From Prorocentrum cordatum (taxonomy: Eukaryota > Sar > Dinophyceae > Prorocentrales > Prorocentraceae), in NCBI GenBank assembly GCA_963575745.1, contig CAUYUJ010003614.1:226501-290500 (forward strand): 64,000 bases of DNA, in the 5' to 3' direction. Made by a program: the position numbers and the translations under genes. Numbering within the stretch: the first letter of the stretch is position 1; the number at the start of each line of letters is the position of its first letter. The notes beneath the pieces were generated by a model. That model was not told the DNA's origin. It saw only the letters and a program-made list of their open reading frames with translations, and ran no database searches. This document shows, piece by piece, positions 41,790-52,659 of the stretch.

Positions 41790-41835
41790 TCAACAACAAC
41801 AACACCAACAACAACAACAACGCAACAAGCAGAAT
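41601..41835. repeat. (CAA)n/(CAACAC)n tract
   Basis: Long degenerate run of CAA with CAC and CAG variants. Confidence 0.95.
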
Positions 41836-41925
41836 CCTCACCACGGATCCCCACTAGAGCCACATACCCAGGGACAATGAATGACCGTTCGGCCCCCTCA
41901 CTCTGATATCCGCGCCACTGTGCGA
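41836..41925 (+). repeat. Module E and terminal motif T6
   Basis: 41836-41888 matches the reverse of 5504-5556. 41889-41915 reads GGCCCCCTCACTCTGATATC, then CGC, closing the right cluster. Confidence 0.75.
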
Positions 41926-42300
41926 AAATGGTGCAGCGGCACGGCAGTCGTAAAATGGCTATCGCGCATCACACTCAATGCGTATGTGTATTGAGAACCT
42001 CATGTGTCGCCCATTTGCCCTTGCATGCTCGTGCCCCGACACGTGCCTGTTCCAACGCCCCATCAGGTGCGGAACTCAGAGCGCGTGCCCAGCGCAGGAC
42101 TCGAAGTGCTCATCAGACCTCTTCGCAGAATGCACTGCTGAACCAACCATGCATACGCAAATCGCACTTCCGCATCGATACCCCGACCTCCGCGCACTTC
42201 AACACAACTTGCATGCGAGGGCGCTCTGTGGGCGACGCGCTGCAATACGACACCGTATCCGCCAGCCCCGCTTGCTGGGGGCGTCAAGACGTGTGATATG
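41926..42300. other. No gene recognised
   Basis: Complex sequence. Frames of about 100 codons on the plus strand match no known family. Confidence 0.4.
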
Positions 42301-42309
42301 ATTGGCTAT

Positions 42310-42380
42310 CCCTCTCTGGGGCGGAGGAGGAGGCGGGGGAGGAGGAGGAGGAGGAGGAGGAGGAGGAGGAGAAGGCCCCT
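42310..42380. repeat. AGG microsatellite
   Basis: GGAGGAGGAGG tract. Confidence 0.9.
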
Positions 42381-42539
42381 CCCCCTCTTCCCCTCCCCTG
42401 GTGCCCAACATCCCAGTGGAGAGAGGGGTGAGTCCGGGACTTCGGCAGCGCACCTCGGGGGCCCTCGGAGCCTCCAGATCCACACTGTTGGCCTCGAGGA
42501 TGCCCAAGCTGCAATCTCACACGGCGCAAACAAGGCTCC

Positions 42540-42910
42540 AGTGCGCCAGGGAGGCCTCGAGGACAGCCACGATGGCCTCAGCAAGGCCCAGGAGGCCCCG
42601 AAGACGCCCCGAGAGGACCCGAGGGGAGCCTCACGAGGACCTCCAGAGGGCCTGAAGCGACGGTCCATTATGTTTCACAGGCAGATGGGTGATCTTCGCG
42701 TGCTCGCCTCCTCGAACTTCTGGAAGCCCACGGCGGCCCGCCAGGCCCAGCAGACCTGCACAAGGTGGTCCAAGAGGCCCCCCAGAAGGCCCGAGGACGG
42801 CCCAAGAGGACCCCCGAGACGGCCACACCAAAACTCGCAAGGGCCAAGGGAGCCCTGGTCCGCAAGGTGTTCCTGAAGACCTCCAACATACTCAAGAGGC
42901 CCCCAGAAAA
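42540..42910 (+). repeat. CCAAGA/CCCAGA-motif array
   Basis: Spaced CCAAGAGG, CCCAGAAGGC and CCCGAGACGG motifs like those at 17935-18520. Confidence 0.65.
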
Positions 42911-43009
42911 CCCCTACAGGCCAGAAAATGACTCACTGCGTGGAGCTCCCCATATGTGCATCTCGTGTTTTATGTCATGCCGTAGTGAGCGTCTGTTTAT
43001 GAGCGCACT

Positions 43010-44150
43010 GACGAGCAAACCGCCTGAGACATCCCCGCAAAATGGCCGCGAACGGGCCCATGTCCTACCCACTGGCGGCTCTCCTTAGGGATGCTTGTTG
43101 GGCATGAAAACGAGCAAACCGCCTGAGACCTCCCCACAAACTGGCCGCGAACGGGCCCGTGTCCTACCCTACCCCCTGGCGGCTCCCCTCAGGGGTGCTG
43201 CAACCAGCGCCCTGCCTGAGACATCTCAGGATCTGCTCTGAAAACCAAGGATGTTGGGCATGAAAACAAGCAAACCGCTTGAGACATCCCCACAAACTGG
43301 CCGCGAACGGGCCCGTGAAAACACTCCTGGCGGCCCCCCTTAGGGGTGCTGAAACCAGCGCCCCGCCTGAGACATCCTCACAATCTGCTCTCCAAGCGAA
43401 GGGTGACGAGCACCGAAACAGGCAAACCACGTGAGACATCCCTACAAACTGGCCGCGAACGGGCCCGTGTCCTACCCCCTGGCGGCTCCCCTTATCGGTG
43501 CTGAAACCAGCGCCCCGCCTGAGACATCCTCAAACTTTGCTTTGAAAACCAAGGATGTTGGGCATGAAACCAAGCAAACCGCTTGAGACATCCCCACAAA
43601 CTGGCCGCGAACGGGCCCGTGAAAACACCCCCTGGCGGCCTTAGGGGTGGTGAAACCAGCGCCCCGCCCTGAGACATCCTCAGAATTTGCTTTGAAAGCA
43701 AAAAATGTTAGCCATGAAAACAAGCAACCCGCCTGAGACATCCCCACGCACTGGCCGCGAACGGGCCCGTGAAAACACCTCTGGCGGCTACCCTTAGGGG
43801 TGCTGAAACCAGCGCCCCGCCTGAGACATCTTCACAATGCTCTCCAAACGAAGCATGTTGAGCACCGAAACAGGCAAACCACCGGAGAGACGTCCCCACA
43901 AAATGGCCGCGAACGGGCCCGTGCAAACACCCCCGGCGGCTCCCCTTAGGGGTGCTGAAACCAGTGCCCCGCCTGAGACATCCTCAGAATCTGCTCTCAA
44001 AGCGAAGGATGTTGAGCACCGAAAAAAGCAAACCGCCGGAGAGACATCCCCCCACACAATGGCCGCGAACGGGCCCGTGCAAACACCCCTGGCGGCTCCC
44101 CTTAGGGGTGCTGAAACCAGCGCCCCGCCGGAGACATCCTCCACATCTGA
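43010..44150 (+). repeat. About 152-bp minisatellite, eight units
   Basis: GAACGGGCCCGTG marks units 150-154 bp apart (the first step is 100). Each unit carries two forms of CCGCCTGAGACATCC, plus CCTTAGGGGTGCTGAAACC. Confidence 0.93.
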
Positions 44151-44159
44151 TGTGTGTTG

Positions 44160-44455
44160 AGTAAGTCAGACTATGAGAATGTCTGAGTCTGAGTCGGTCT
44201 GAGTATGAATAAGTATGTGTATGAGTACGTATGGGTATGAGTAAGTTTGAGTAGGAGTAGGTCTGTGTATGAGTCTGTATGTGTACGTCTGGGTATGAGT
44301 CTGCATATGAGTAAGTCTGTGTATGAGTAAGTCTGTGTATGTGTACGTCTGGGTATGAGTAAGTATGGGTATGGGTAGGTCTCAGTATGAGTAAGTCTGA
44401 GTGTGAGTAAATGTGGGCATGAGTAAGTTTGAGTATGAGTGAGTCCGAGTAGGAG
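44160..44455 (+). repeat. GTATGAGTAAGT microsatellite
   Basis: Imperfect 6/12-bp units of GAGTAAGTCTGT, GTATGAGTAAGT and GTGTACGTCTGG. Confidence 0.92.
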
Positions 44456-44869
44456 GAGACGAGAAGAGGAGGGGACGAGAAGAGGAAGGATGAGGAGTAG
44501 GAGGCGTCCAAGTAATAACAAGAACCCCATCTTAGGATATAGGGAAAAACAGAATCCTGAGAAAAGGTTCCTCGAAGCCTCCACGATGCCCCCAAGAAGC
44601 CCCACAGCAGACGCGGACGGAGAGGAAGACGAATCAACAACAACTAAGCAAAACAACCGGCTGGTGGACCCAGTGAGGGCACATCAGCTCTCACTGGTGG
44701 ACCCCCCTCCCCGGGCAACGCAACGCAACGCAACGCAACATATGGTTGGCAACAGAAACCAAAGGAAACCATTGGAACATCCGCTGGAATCCTTCGGCAT
44801 CCTTAAGAGAGCCAGCGCGTTCCCGCGAGCTGAAACTATGTGCGCCCCCCCGAGCTGCAATCTTCGGGC

Positions 44870-46670
44870 CTGCTATAGAATCGTTCAGGGATGCTATAAA
44901 ATCCCTAAGGGAAGGCTGCAGAACCCCTAAGGGATACCATAGAATCCCTAAGGGATGCTATAGATTCCCTAAGGGATGCTATAGAATCCCGAAGGGCTGC
45001 TATAGAATCCCTAAGGGATGCTACAGAGTCCCCAAGGGATGCTATAGGCTGTTACAGAATCCCTGATCCCACAGGGATGCTATAGAAACCCTAAGGTCTG
45101 CCATATAATCCCTTAGGGCTGCCATCTAATCCCTCAGAGCAGCCACAGACAACCCAAAGGGTGCTATATAATCCCTAGGGGATGTTATAGAAACGCTGAG
45201 GGATGTTATAGAATCCTTCAAGGGGTGCTATAGAATCCCTAAGGGGATGCTATGTAATCCTTAAGGGGATGCTATAGAATCCCTTGGGGATGCTATGGGA
45301 TCCCTAAGGGATGCTAGAGAATCTCTGCGGGAAGTCTGCAGAATCCCTAAGGCATGCTATATACTCCCTAAGGGATGCTATAGAAGCCCTAAGGGATGCT
45401 ATAGAATCCCTGGGTGCTGCCATAGAGTCTCCAAGGGGTGCGATCCAATCCTTAGAGGGAGTTTGCGGAACCCCTAAGGGATGCTATATAATCCAAAAAA
45501 AGGATGCTATAGAAGCCGTAAAGAATGCTGTAACATATTTGAAGGATGCTATAGAATCCCGAAGGGCTGCTATAGAAACCCTAAGGGCTGCGATCGAATC
45601 CCTAAGGGGTGCTATAGAGCCTGTAAGGGGTGCCATGGAATCCCTGGGGGATGCTATAGAATCCTGAGAGGGGTCATACAAAATCCTTAAAAAGGGATGG
45701 TCTAAAATCCTTAAGGGGATGCGATCGAATCCTGAAGAAGGGATGCTATAGGATCCTTAAGGGATGCCATAGAAACCCTTAAGGATGCTATAGAATCCCT
45801 CAGGGATGCTATAGAATCCATAAAAAGGCTGCTATTGAATCCCGAAGGGATGCTATATAATCCCTCATGGATGCTATAGAACCCCAAAGGGATGCGATAT
45901 AATCCCAACGTGATGCTATAGGATCCCTCAGGGATGCGATGGAAACCCTGAGGGATGCGATAGAATTCCTAAGGGGTTAAGGGCTGCTACATAATCCTTG
46001 AGGGAATGCTATAGAATCCCTAAGGGATGCCATAGAATCGTCAAGGGATGCGATGGAATCCCTGAGGGATGCTGCAGAATCCCTGAGGGATGCGATCGAA
46101 TCCTTAAAGGAATGCTATAGAAACACCGAGGGATGCGATGGAATCCTGGAGGGGATGCTACAGAATCCTTAAGGGAATGCGATCGAATCCTTAAGGGATG
46201 CTATAGAATCCCGAAGGGCTGCTATATAATCCTTACATGGATGATCTAGAATCACGAAGGGATGCTGTATAATCCCTGGGGGATGCTATAGAATCCTTAA
46301 CGGGATGCTATAGAATCCCTAAGAAGAGGCTGTATAATATTTAAGGGGATGCTATCGAATCCGAAATTGGATGCTATGGGATCCCTAAGGGATGCTATAG
46401 AATCCTTGAGGGATGCTATAGAATCCCGAGAAGGGATACGTTACAATCCATAAGGGCTGCTATAGAATCCGTACGGGATGCTATATAATCCCGAAGGGAT
46501 GCCATAGAATCCCTAAGGGGTGCCATCGAATCCCTAAGGGGTGCAATAGAATCCCTAAGGGGATGCTATAGAATCCTGAGGGGATGCTATAGAATCCTTA
46601 AGGGGATGCTATAGCATCCCTAGGGGGATGCTGTAGAATCTGTAAAGGGATGCTATAGAATCCCTACAGG
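44870..46670 (+). repeat. 21-bp satellite (GGGATGCTATAGAATCCCTAA)-like
   Basis: About 85 copies of a 21-22 bp unit containing ATAGAATCCC, TAAGGGATGC and variants. GGGAT and ATCCC alternate, so neighbouring units can pair. Short frames such as CYRIPKGCYRI are repeat translations. Confidence 0.95.
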
Positions 46671-47165
46671 ATTCCGATAGGACCGTAGAGGCCCTATAGG
46701 ATTCATAAGAGGGATACGGTTAACTATCCTACAGGGTTTCTATAGGATTCGTAGAGGCCCTATCGGATTCCAATGGGAGTCCTATAAGGTTCGTAAAAGC
46801 CCGATAAGCATCCTGTGAGAGTCCTATAGAACCCTAAACGATTCGCAGAGGCCCTATAGGATTTCTATAGATTTGCTATATGATTCCTATGGGATTCGTA
46901 GAGGCCCTACAAGATTATTATGGGATTCCTATGGGGTTCCTATAGGGTTCGCAGAACCCCTATAAGATGATTCCCATAGGATTCCGGTAGGAATCGGAGA
47001 AGCCCTATCGGATTCCCATCGGATTCCTGTCGGATTCCCATAGGATTCGTAGGGAGGCCCTGCAGGATTCCCATAGGATTCGTAGAGGCCCTGTAGGATT
47101 CCTGTGGGATTCCTGTGGGATTCCTATAAGGTTCGCGGAGACCCTAAAGGATTCCCATTAGACTC
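46670..47165 (+). repeat. ATTCGTAGAGGCCCTATAGG satellite
   Basis: About 20 degenerate units of GGATTCCTATAGG and TTCGTAGAGGCCCTA, following on directly from the 21-bp satellite and sharing its GATTC/GAATC words. Confidence 0.9.
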
Positions 47166-47225
47166 CTATTGCGTTGCGTTGCGTTGCGTTGCGTTGCGCC
47201 GGGGGGGGGGGGCCAGGGCCAATGA

Positions 47226-47760
47226 GTGGTTTCGTCAACAACTACAACGTGAGAAACACGACGGGAAACGGAACACCACATGCACGGCATCGGACCCGCA
47301 AACACACGTCCTCTCCTGAGTGTTCGGCGGATTGGCGCACGCCTCTTGAGTAAACTTCGCTGCGCGAATCATTGGCGGCGATCTCTACTCCCGAGGGTAA
47401 TCACATGCTATCGCTCCCCCGCTCACCATGTCCACCCCGCCTGCTTCCGATTGCCCTCCCTCCCTACCTCCACCATTCCTCCATCCCCACACCCACACCA
47501 GCCCCTTCGTCCCCCTTCCTCCGCCACCCTCTTCATCCTTCCCCCTTCTCCCTCCCTCCTTCCACCATCCACCCCCTCCCCCTCGCTCTCCATTCCTCCT
47601 TTCCCGCTTTCCACGAGCCCCACCCGCCCAACCCACACACCCCACGCGCGCGAGGAGAACGCGGGCCTAAGGGGAGGGGAGGAGGGGGAGAAGGAGGAAC
47701 CCGCGCCTCGAAGGGAGGAGAGGGAGGAGGGGGATTTGTTTGAGCACGGCCGCTGCGCTG
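47226..47760. repeat. CT-rich then GA-rich tract
   Basis: 47410-47620 is CCCTCC-rich and 47650-47740 is GGAGGGG-rich. No gene. Confidence 0.6.
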
Positions 47761-47802
47761 CATGCTTGAAGCACACTAGAAGTGCCTTGTAAGATGGTCA
47801 CT

Positions 47803-48738
47803 CCTTTTTTTCTTTGGGATGGAGGCCTTTACAAATCTAGTTCCAACTGTGCGGGCTATACTTGTAGACTTCACCAGTCTTTTTGTCCTTGCGAGGGCCA
47901 GTGCACAGCTCCCTCAATTTCGCAAGACGGGCGCCAGAAGTATAATATTGATAGACAGTGCAAACGACCAGGAGCGATTCGTCCGAACAGTCAAACAGCA
48001 CACATGTATGCCCGAGCTCCCTCAGAGACTGCAAGTTGAGTCGGGTATCCTGGGGGCAACGACCTGGAGAGGGCTGGACTGTGCTAGCACTCCTGCAGGT
48101 CCGAAGGTACGACAAACATTGCCAAACACGTTGCGAGCCGGCTGGCGGACCCATCCACTGCCACTGGTGGGGGGTGGATGCTGCACGCATCGAGGCTTCA
48201 CTCGGGTTGGACCAGGCAACCTCTGCGAGGTCAGTTCTGGGCCACATCGGCAGAAGCACGGCGGCTAGGCGGCAGACAAGTTGCGAGCACTTGACCTTAA
48301 AATCTATGGTTGCAGCGACATCTTCGCTCGGAGTGGGATGGCTGCTGGCTCCCAGGCGCGCCGCCCCGTCAGCGGCGTCGTTTCCCACGCGGCGAAATCG
48401 CTCGGCATCGTCGAGGCCTGCCCCATCTAAAGCCAGATCAACTTCGACCTTCTCGCACCCAAGCATCCGCTGCTCCCCCAGAGCCCGGCCCTGCATCACC
48501 ACCCCCGCAGAAGGACGCTTGGGTGAGAGACGCAAAGCCGGAGGCAGATGGTAAATTTTGACCACGTTGGCGCAGTCGGAATACAGCTGGGACGAAGCAC
48601 TTAAAAAAGCTCCTGACATGGCGCACGCAGAGAATTCACCAGCCTGCTCAATCTGCGGGTACGCGTCCCAGACTGGTCCCCAAGCCATGGCGAGAAGATG
48701 ACCTTTGGGGCCAAGCATCGCCAGGCCCCAACCAGCTC
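47803..48738 (-). pseudogene. 5'-truncated LINE: RNase H and C-terminal Zn finger
   Basis: The minus-strand frame (47837-49033 as open) contains LINE sequence only from about 48738 leftward. RNase H motifs: QAGEFSA (E133), QLYSDCANVV (D153) and RRVGNDAADGAA (D219). The first catalytic Asp is missing because the element stops at a CCT/AGG tract (48738-48795), which supplies the poly-Leu stretch at residues 80-98. The C-terminal GHTCVLFD, VVCTVYQYYTSGARLAKLRE and C377 correspond to the Zn-finger end of these LINEs, with one Cys apparently changed to Tyr. Translation ends in TAG at 47837. About 22 nt further an A-rich tail follows (T7-C-T3 on the plus strand, 47805-47814). 5' truncation plus an A-tail is the usual product of target-primed reverse transcription. 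Confidence 0.75.
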
Positions 48739-48795
48739 GAAGGAGGAGGAGGAGGAGGAGGAGGAGGAGGAAGAGGAGGAGGAGGAGGAGGAGGA
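48738..48795. repeat. (AGG)n microsatellite at the LINE truncation point
   Basis: GGAGGAGGAGG run immediately upstream (element orientation) of the truncated LINE. Confidence 0.92.
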
Positions 48796-49300
48796 ACGAA
48801 GGATTGAGGGGAGAAGGAGGAGCCCATTCTTCTCCCGTTCTCCTCACTCCGCCCCCCCACCTCTGCACTGCATGGGGGGGGGCATGGAGGGCCTCCAGGA
48901 AGCCACCCGGGAGCTGCTGCACCTGATGGGGCCGCCGCGCGTCAATCGACAGCAACGCCCCCCAAACCCCGCCGACCCTGCACACCCTGCTCCTCTCCTG
49001 CGCCCTGCTGTGCGACTTTGCGACAGCTGGCAATAAAATGTCCAGACGTGGTCATCCACCCCCGGGGCCAGTCGGCCCCTGGGCCCCAGGGGGAGCGGAT
49101 CAAACTAGGGCGCCTGGCGGCGGCATGCTGCGGCACACGGCAGGCCTTGTGGTCGAAGGGGGGGCGTTCTCGGAGGCGAGGGAGACGAGGACACAAGGGG
49201 AACACGAGGAGAGGCGGGAGCGGGGAGCGAGAAGGGACCGCCCAAACCCCAGGGACCCCCCAGAGCACCCCAGGGAGGGGAGCTCTGGGCGAGTTACGGG
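48796..49300. other. No gene recognised
   Basis: Complex G/C-rich sequence. The first 80 codons of the minus-strand frame through here show no LINE similarity and are flank. Confidence 0.4.
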
Positions 49301-49399
49301 CCACGGACCATGGTCCATAATAGTTGTGGTAGAAGTCTGTCTCTTCCTCGAGGTTCCTGGATCCTCTCCTCCCGCCCCTTCTCCTCCGGCGGCGGCCGG

Positions 49400-50470
49400 G
49401 GTGAAGCGATCTGGCATGTGGCTTGAACGCGGGCCTTGCGGTTCAACGGAACCGCCTTCTGTGGCACTGTTACGGATGCGACGGTTACCTCCACCCTCCC
49501 CGTAGCCATACCCTCCGCAACCCTCCTCCCAGTGAGCGAGCGGGCTGCAGGTGAGCTGATTGGTCGCTCTGGCGAGCTGGCATGTGGCTTGAATGCGGGC
49601 CTTCGTCGGTGGGCGGTCGAGGCTGTGCTACCTCCTCGGGACTACTGCTGGGCAGGCCACGCACAGCGAGACCAGGACAGAGCGGGCGAGCGGCTCTGGG
49701 GGAGGTCGGTCGAGGCTGCGCTGCTTCCTCTGGCCCCTGCTGCTGGGCAGGCCACGCACGTTGAGACGGTGGAGGCGGACCGAGCGACAGCAGCGTGGGG
49801 GCGGGAGGTGGGCACTAATCGCGGTTCTCTGCAAACGCCTCCTGCGGCACAAGTACGGATTTATGACGACCCCCTCCACCCACCGAGCTGCAAACCTCGC
49901 AAACCTCGGTGGACCCCCCGCCGTCTCCGCCCTGCGCGGGACGCGCGCGGTCCCGGGCCCGCCAAGGCCCTGGGGTTTGGCGGTTCACCCCCGACTCCCG
50001 TCCCGTTTCGGCGATTGTTGTGGTTATCTTCGGGTTCCGCACCAGCCCTGAGCTGCTGGGCCCACGACTGTGGGCGGTCGAAATTGTGTGTCTGAGCGTG
50101 GCGGGCCACTGCCCCTCCTCTGAAGCGGCGCCTCGGTGCCGCTGTCGCCCCGTTCTGACGACAGGGCGCCCACCTGACAACTGACCAAGAGCGCCCCTGC
50201 ACACTCGAGCCCGAACGCAAAAAGGTTTGGCATGCGGCTGAACTGCGGCCTCCGACTGTGGGAGGTCGAGGCCGTGCCAGTTGTTTGGGTCTCTGCTGCT
50301 GGGCGGGCAGCGCGCAGCGACACCAGAGCAGCGCAGGCGAGTGGCCCTGAGACGTGCTGGCATGCGGCATTTTCAGCGGGCCTGCGACTGTGGTCGGTCG
50401 AGGGTGTGCTACCTCCTCTGGTATATGCTGCTGGGCATGCCACGCGCGCTCACACGGTGAAGGAGGAAGG
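49400..50470 (+). repeat. Interspersed repeat with GGTCGAGGCTGTGCTACCTC
   Basis: Four or more copies (49612-49670, 49707-49765, 50261-50315, 50395-50455) share GTCGAGGCTGTGCTACCTCC, TCTGG and CTGCTGCTGGGCAGGCCACG. GGCATGTGGCTTGAAYGCGG precedes several of them. Confidence 0.75.
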
Positions 50471-50519
50471 AACGGCTCTCAGTGAAGGGGGAGAAGGGAG
50501 AAAGGTCACCGTCGTCGCG

Positions 50520-51010
50520 ACAACTTGGTGACGCGGTGGCAGCAGCTGCGGTGGCTGTGGCTGGCTAGCGGGTGCGGGGGCGGCTTGGCCAAAAGGAGCC
50601 CGCGCCACCGGTGGCGTTCGCGTTGGCTTGGGTGCTGCGCGCTGAGCCGTCGACCTGTGCGATAGTGCGTGCCTCCATCCCCCCCGCTGTATGCCTCACC
50701 GCGTGCCGCGCCCGTCCCACAGAAGAGGGGGAGGGGAATGAGGCGAGCGAGAAAAATGGGCAGGGGCGGAATGCAGAGTGGGCAGGCGGGAGCGAGGGGG
50801 AGGTTGGAAGGAGGCTCTGTGCTCTCAGGTGGTCTCTCAGTCCTCGGTGCCGCCGCCGTGGGCGCGGTAGACCCCGCCCCAAAGCGTCTTGCCGTTGAGA
50901 CAGTCGGCAGCCTTGCGGGCTGCCGCCGGGGTAGCGTAGCGGGCTGTGGCCGCTGTGGCGTGCCCGTCCTGGACCTCCGTGGGAGTGATGACGCCAAACA
51001 GACTGAAGGG
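50520..51010. other. No gene recognised
   Basis: G-rich complex sequence. No supported gene. Confidence 0.4.
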
Positions 51011-51012
51011 GG

Positions 51013-51194
51013 CCTAGATTTAAGTCGGGCGTGTCCCCCCCCTTACGGGGGGATTTTGGTCGACAAATCAAGCAACTCAACACAAAATCACCCCCAAAAT
51101 GGGCAAACATAGTCAACAAATCATCCCCACACTTTTATTTTTAACAGTTTTGAATATCCCTCCTGTAGAGGGACAGGCCCGACTTAAGCCTAGA
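51013..51194. mobile_element. MITE-like element with internal hairpins
   Basis: Left end CTAGATTTAAGTCGGGCGTG; right end the inverse (CCCGACTTAAGCCTAG). Each arm has its own small stem: CCCCCCCTTACGGGGGGA on the left and CCCTCCTGTAGAGGGA on the right. The A/T-rich interior is about 85 bp. Isolated arms occur at 17687-17735 and 29228-29270. Confidence 0.75.
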
Positions 51195-51199
51195 TGGCC

Positions 51200-52180
51200 G
51201 AATTGCTCAGAAGCTCCGTCTGCGTTGCCCGCTGTGATGTGACAGGCCCGCAGATCCGCGGAGCGGTCGGCGACGGCCTCGGCCCCCACAAGCGCCTTTA
51301 CCCTTCACCGCGGGGCCAGGGGAACGGGCCGTCCGACGCCTCTGGCTCGGAAACCCGCGGCAGCTCGTCCGCCTGGCCCGCCCTCACAGGCGAGCGCGCT
51401 CCACGACTCGCAGAGTAACTGCTCGCAAACGGCCTGGGTCCACCGCGGGGGACCTACGATAAACCTCATCGAAGCAAACACATGTTTTTTTGTTCGGACG
51501 CTTGCGAGCAGGCACTCTGCGAGCAGTGGAACGCGCCTGGTGACCTCGGGTCCTCGGTGGCCTCGTCAGCGTCTGGCGCTGGGCCGGCGGCGCTGGCGCC
51601 CAGGGCTCGGCACCCCTGCGCGCGGGCTTCAAAGGCTGCAGCGGCCGCACTCGCGAGCGACTGCCTTGGAGGAGTCGGCCACGCTGGCGATGGGCGCTCT
51701 CGGCGTCGCTGTTGCGGCGGGCTCTGTCCGCACGGTGTCCGAACGTGGCCGGGGTAAGCTCGGCGAGCACGGCGGTAGAAACGGTAACCTGGCATTCGGT
51801 ACAAAGACTGTCGCATGCTTATTCCAAACACTGTTTGGAACATCGTTCTCTCACAAAGTCTGTGAAGATGCAGTGCCACTCGGCTTACCGCCGGCGTGAC
51901 TGAATGTACCGCATGGTTCACGCCATGACTGATCATGCCAGCCATTATTATACGAGGTTGATGTGCGCCCTGCCCGATGTCGCCGCGCAGCTAATCATGC
52001 ATTTTGCTGAGCGCTGTTGGCTCTTGCCTAAGCTTTGGAGACGCAGGTGGAGTAATACATGAATGAGACGCAAGCTGAGAACCATGAGAAGAAACATGTC
52101 TGCCGGCGGCGAGGCGGAGGCGGTCCGCACCAGCGTGTGACGATTCGGGGCAATCGACTGGCGAATTGACCATGAGAATA
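51200..52180. other. No gene recognised
   Basis: Complex sequence including the palindrome CCAAACACTGTTTGG (51825-51839). Frames of about 60-160 codons on both strands match no known family. Confidence 0.4.
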
Positions 52181-52183
52181 GGG

Positions 52184-52374
52184 GAACGAAGAATGACATA
52201 AACATAAAAAATCTCAGGTCCGCGGGGAGTTCTCGGATCGGCGCTGGAGCTCCTCGGCGGCGCCTCCAGCGCCACCCCTGGCGCGCTCCGCGCACCAAGG
52301 AGGGGGGTCCAGCGCCGATCCGAGAAATCCGCGCGGACCTCAGAGTTTTTATGCTTATATGCCGTTCTCCGTTC
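52184..52374. mobile_element. Foldback family 1, best copy
   Basis: 191 bp. The arms pair over about 65 bp with a few mismatches: GAACGAAGAATGACATA and TCTCGGATCGGCGCTGGA on the left, TCCAGCGCCGATCCGAGAA and GCATA-AAAAC on the right. The loop carries TGGCGCGCTCCGCGC. Flanking GAGAATAGGGG and GAGAATCGGGG (52173-52183 and 52381-52391) are similar but not tight duplications. Confidence 0.85.
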
Positions 52375-52429
52375 CTGTACGAGAATCGGGGTCGGCCACG
52401 AAGCTCCTCGCCCGCCCTGCCCCCATTGG

Positions 52430-52597
52430 TCGGGTGTTGCTAGAAGTGCCCCTGGCCCAAGGTGCCCCCAGCTTTTCGCTCCATTTTGGAGCCCTTGGGG
52501 CCCCCTGGGCCTCGTGAGGGGTGCGCTGGAGGCCGTCTGGGCAACCCCGAGAATCCTTGGGGTACCGTGGGCCAGGGGTACTTTTAGCAACACCCGA
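52430..52597 (+). mobile_element. 168-bp MITE, copy 1
   Basis: The 39-bp terminal inverted repeats begin TCGGGTGTTGCTAGAAGTGC, with 4 mismatches. Flanks ATTGG (52425-52429) and ATCGG (52598-52602) fit a 5-bp target duplication with one change. The internal sequence matches 56186-56354 in reverse. Confidence 0.9.
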
Positions 52598-52659
52598 ATC
52601 GGGGCCTCCTCGGAGCAGGGCTGGACGGGCCCCCCTGCGCGCCTCCTCCTGCACGGAGG

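Larger units (their letters stand above)
35493..41925 (+). mobile_element. Composite repeat cluster, right copy
   Basis: It has the same module set as 5479-10899 but in the opposite orientation and with extra A and B-C-D units. Plus-strand order: inverted terminal motif, F, CAA, A (interrupted), CAA, A, CAA, A, CAA, B-C-D, CAA, A, CAA, B-(GA)n-C-D, CAA, E, terminal motif. Units are joined through (CAA)n tracts. No enzyme-coding gene was found. Confidence 0.6.
44700..47225. repeat. Satellite block bounded by inverted GCAAC tracts
   Basis: 44713-44738 is (CAACG)n preceded by a C run; 47170-47200 is (GTTGC)n followed by a G run, its inverse. Between them are two satellites described separately. 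The symmetry suggests a single unit or an amplified element. Confidence 0.6.

Noticed and set aside
43010-44150. CRISPR array
   Set aside because: The repeats are about 152 bp, the 'spacers' are themselves repeated, there are no cas genes, and the genome is eukaryotic.
44870-46670. Telomere-like array because of CCCTAA words
   Set aside because: CCCTAAGGG here is part of a 21-bp palindromic unit. There is no run of the TTTAGGG/CCCTAAA telomeric repeat.
47837-49033. A 398-residue membrane protein with a poly-Leu segment
   Set aside because: The Leu run is the CCT microsatellite. Only the part below about 48738 is LINE-derived, and the N-terminal part is unrelated flank.
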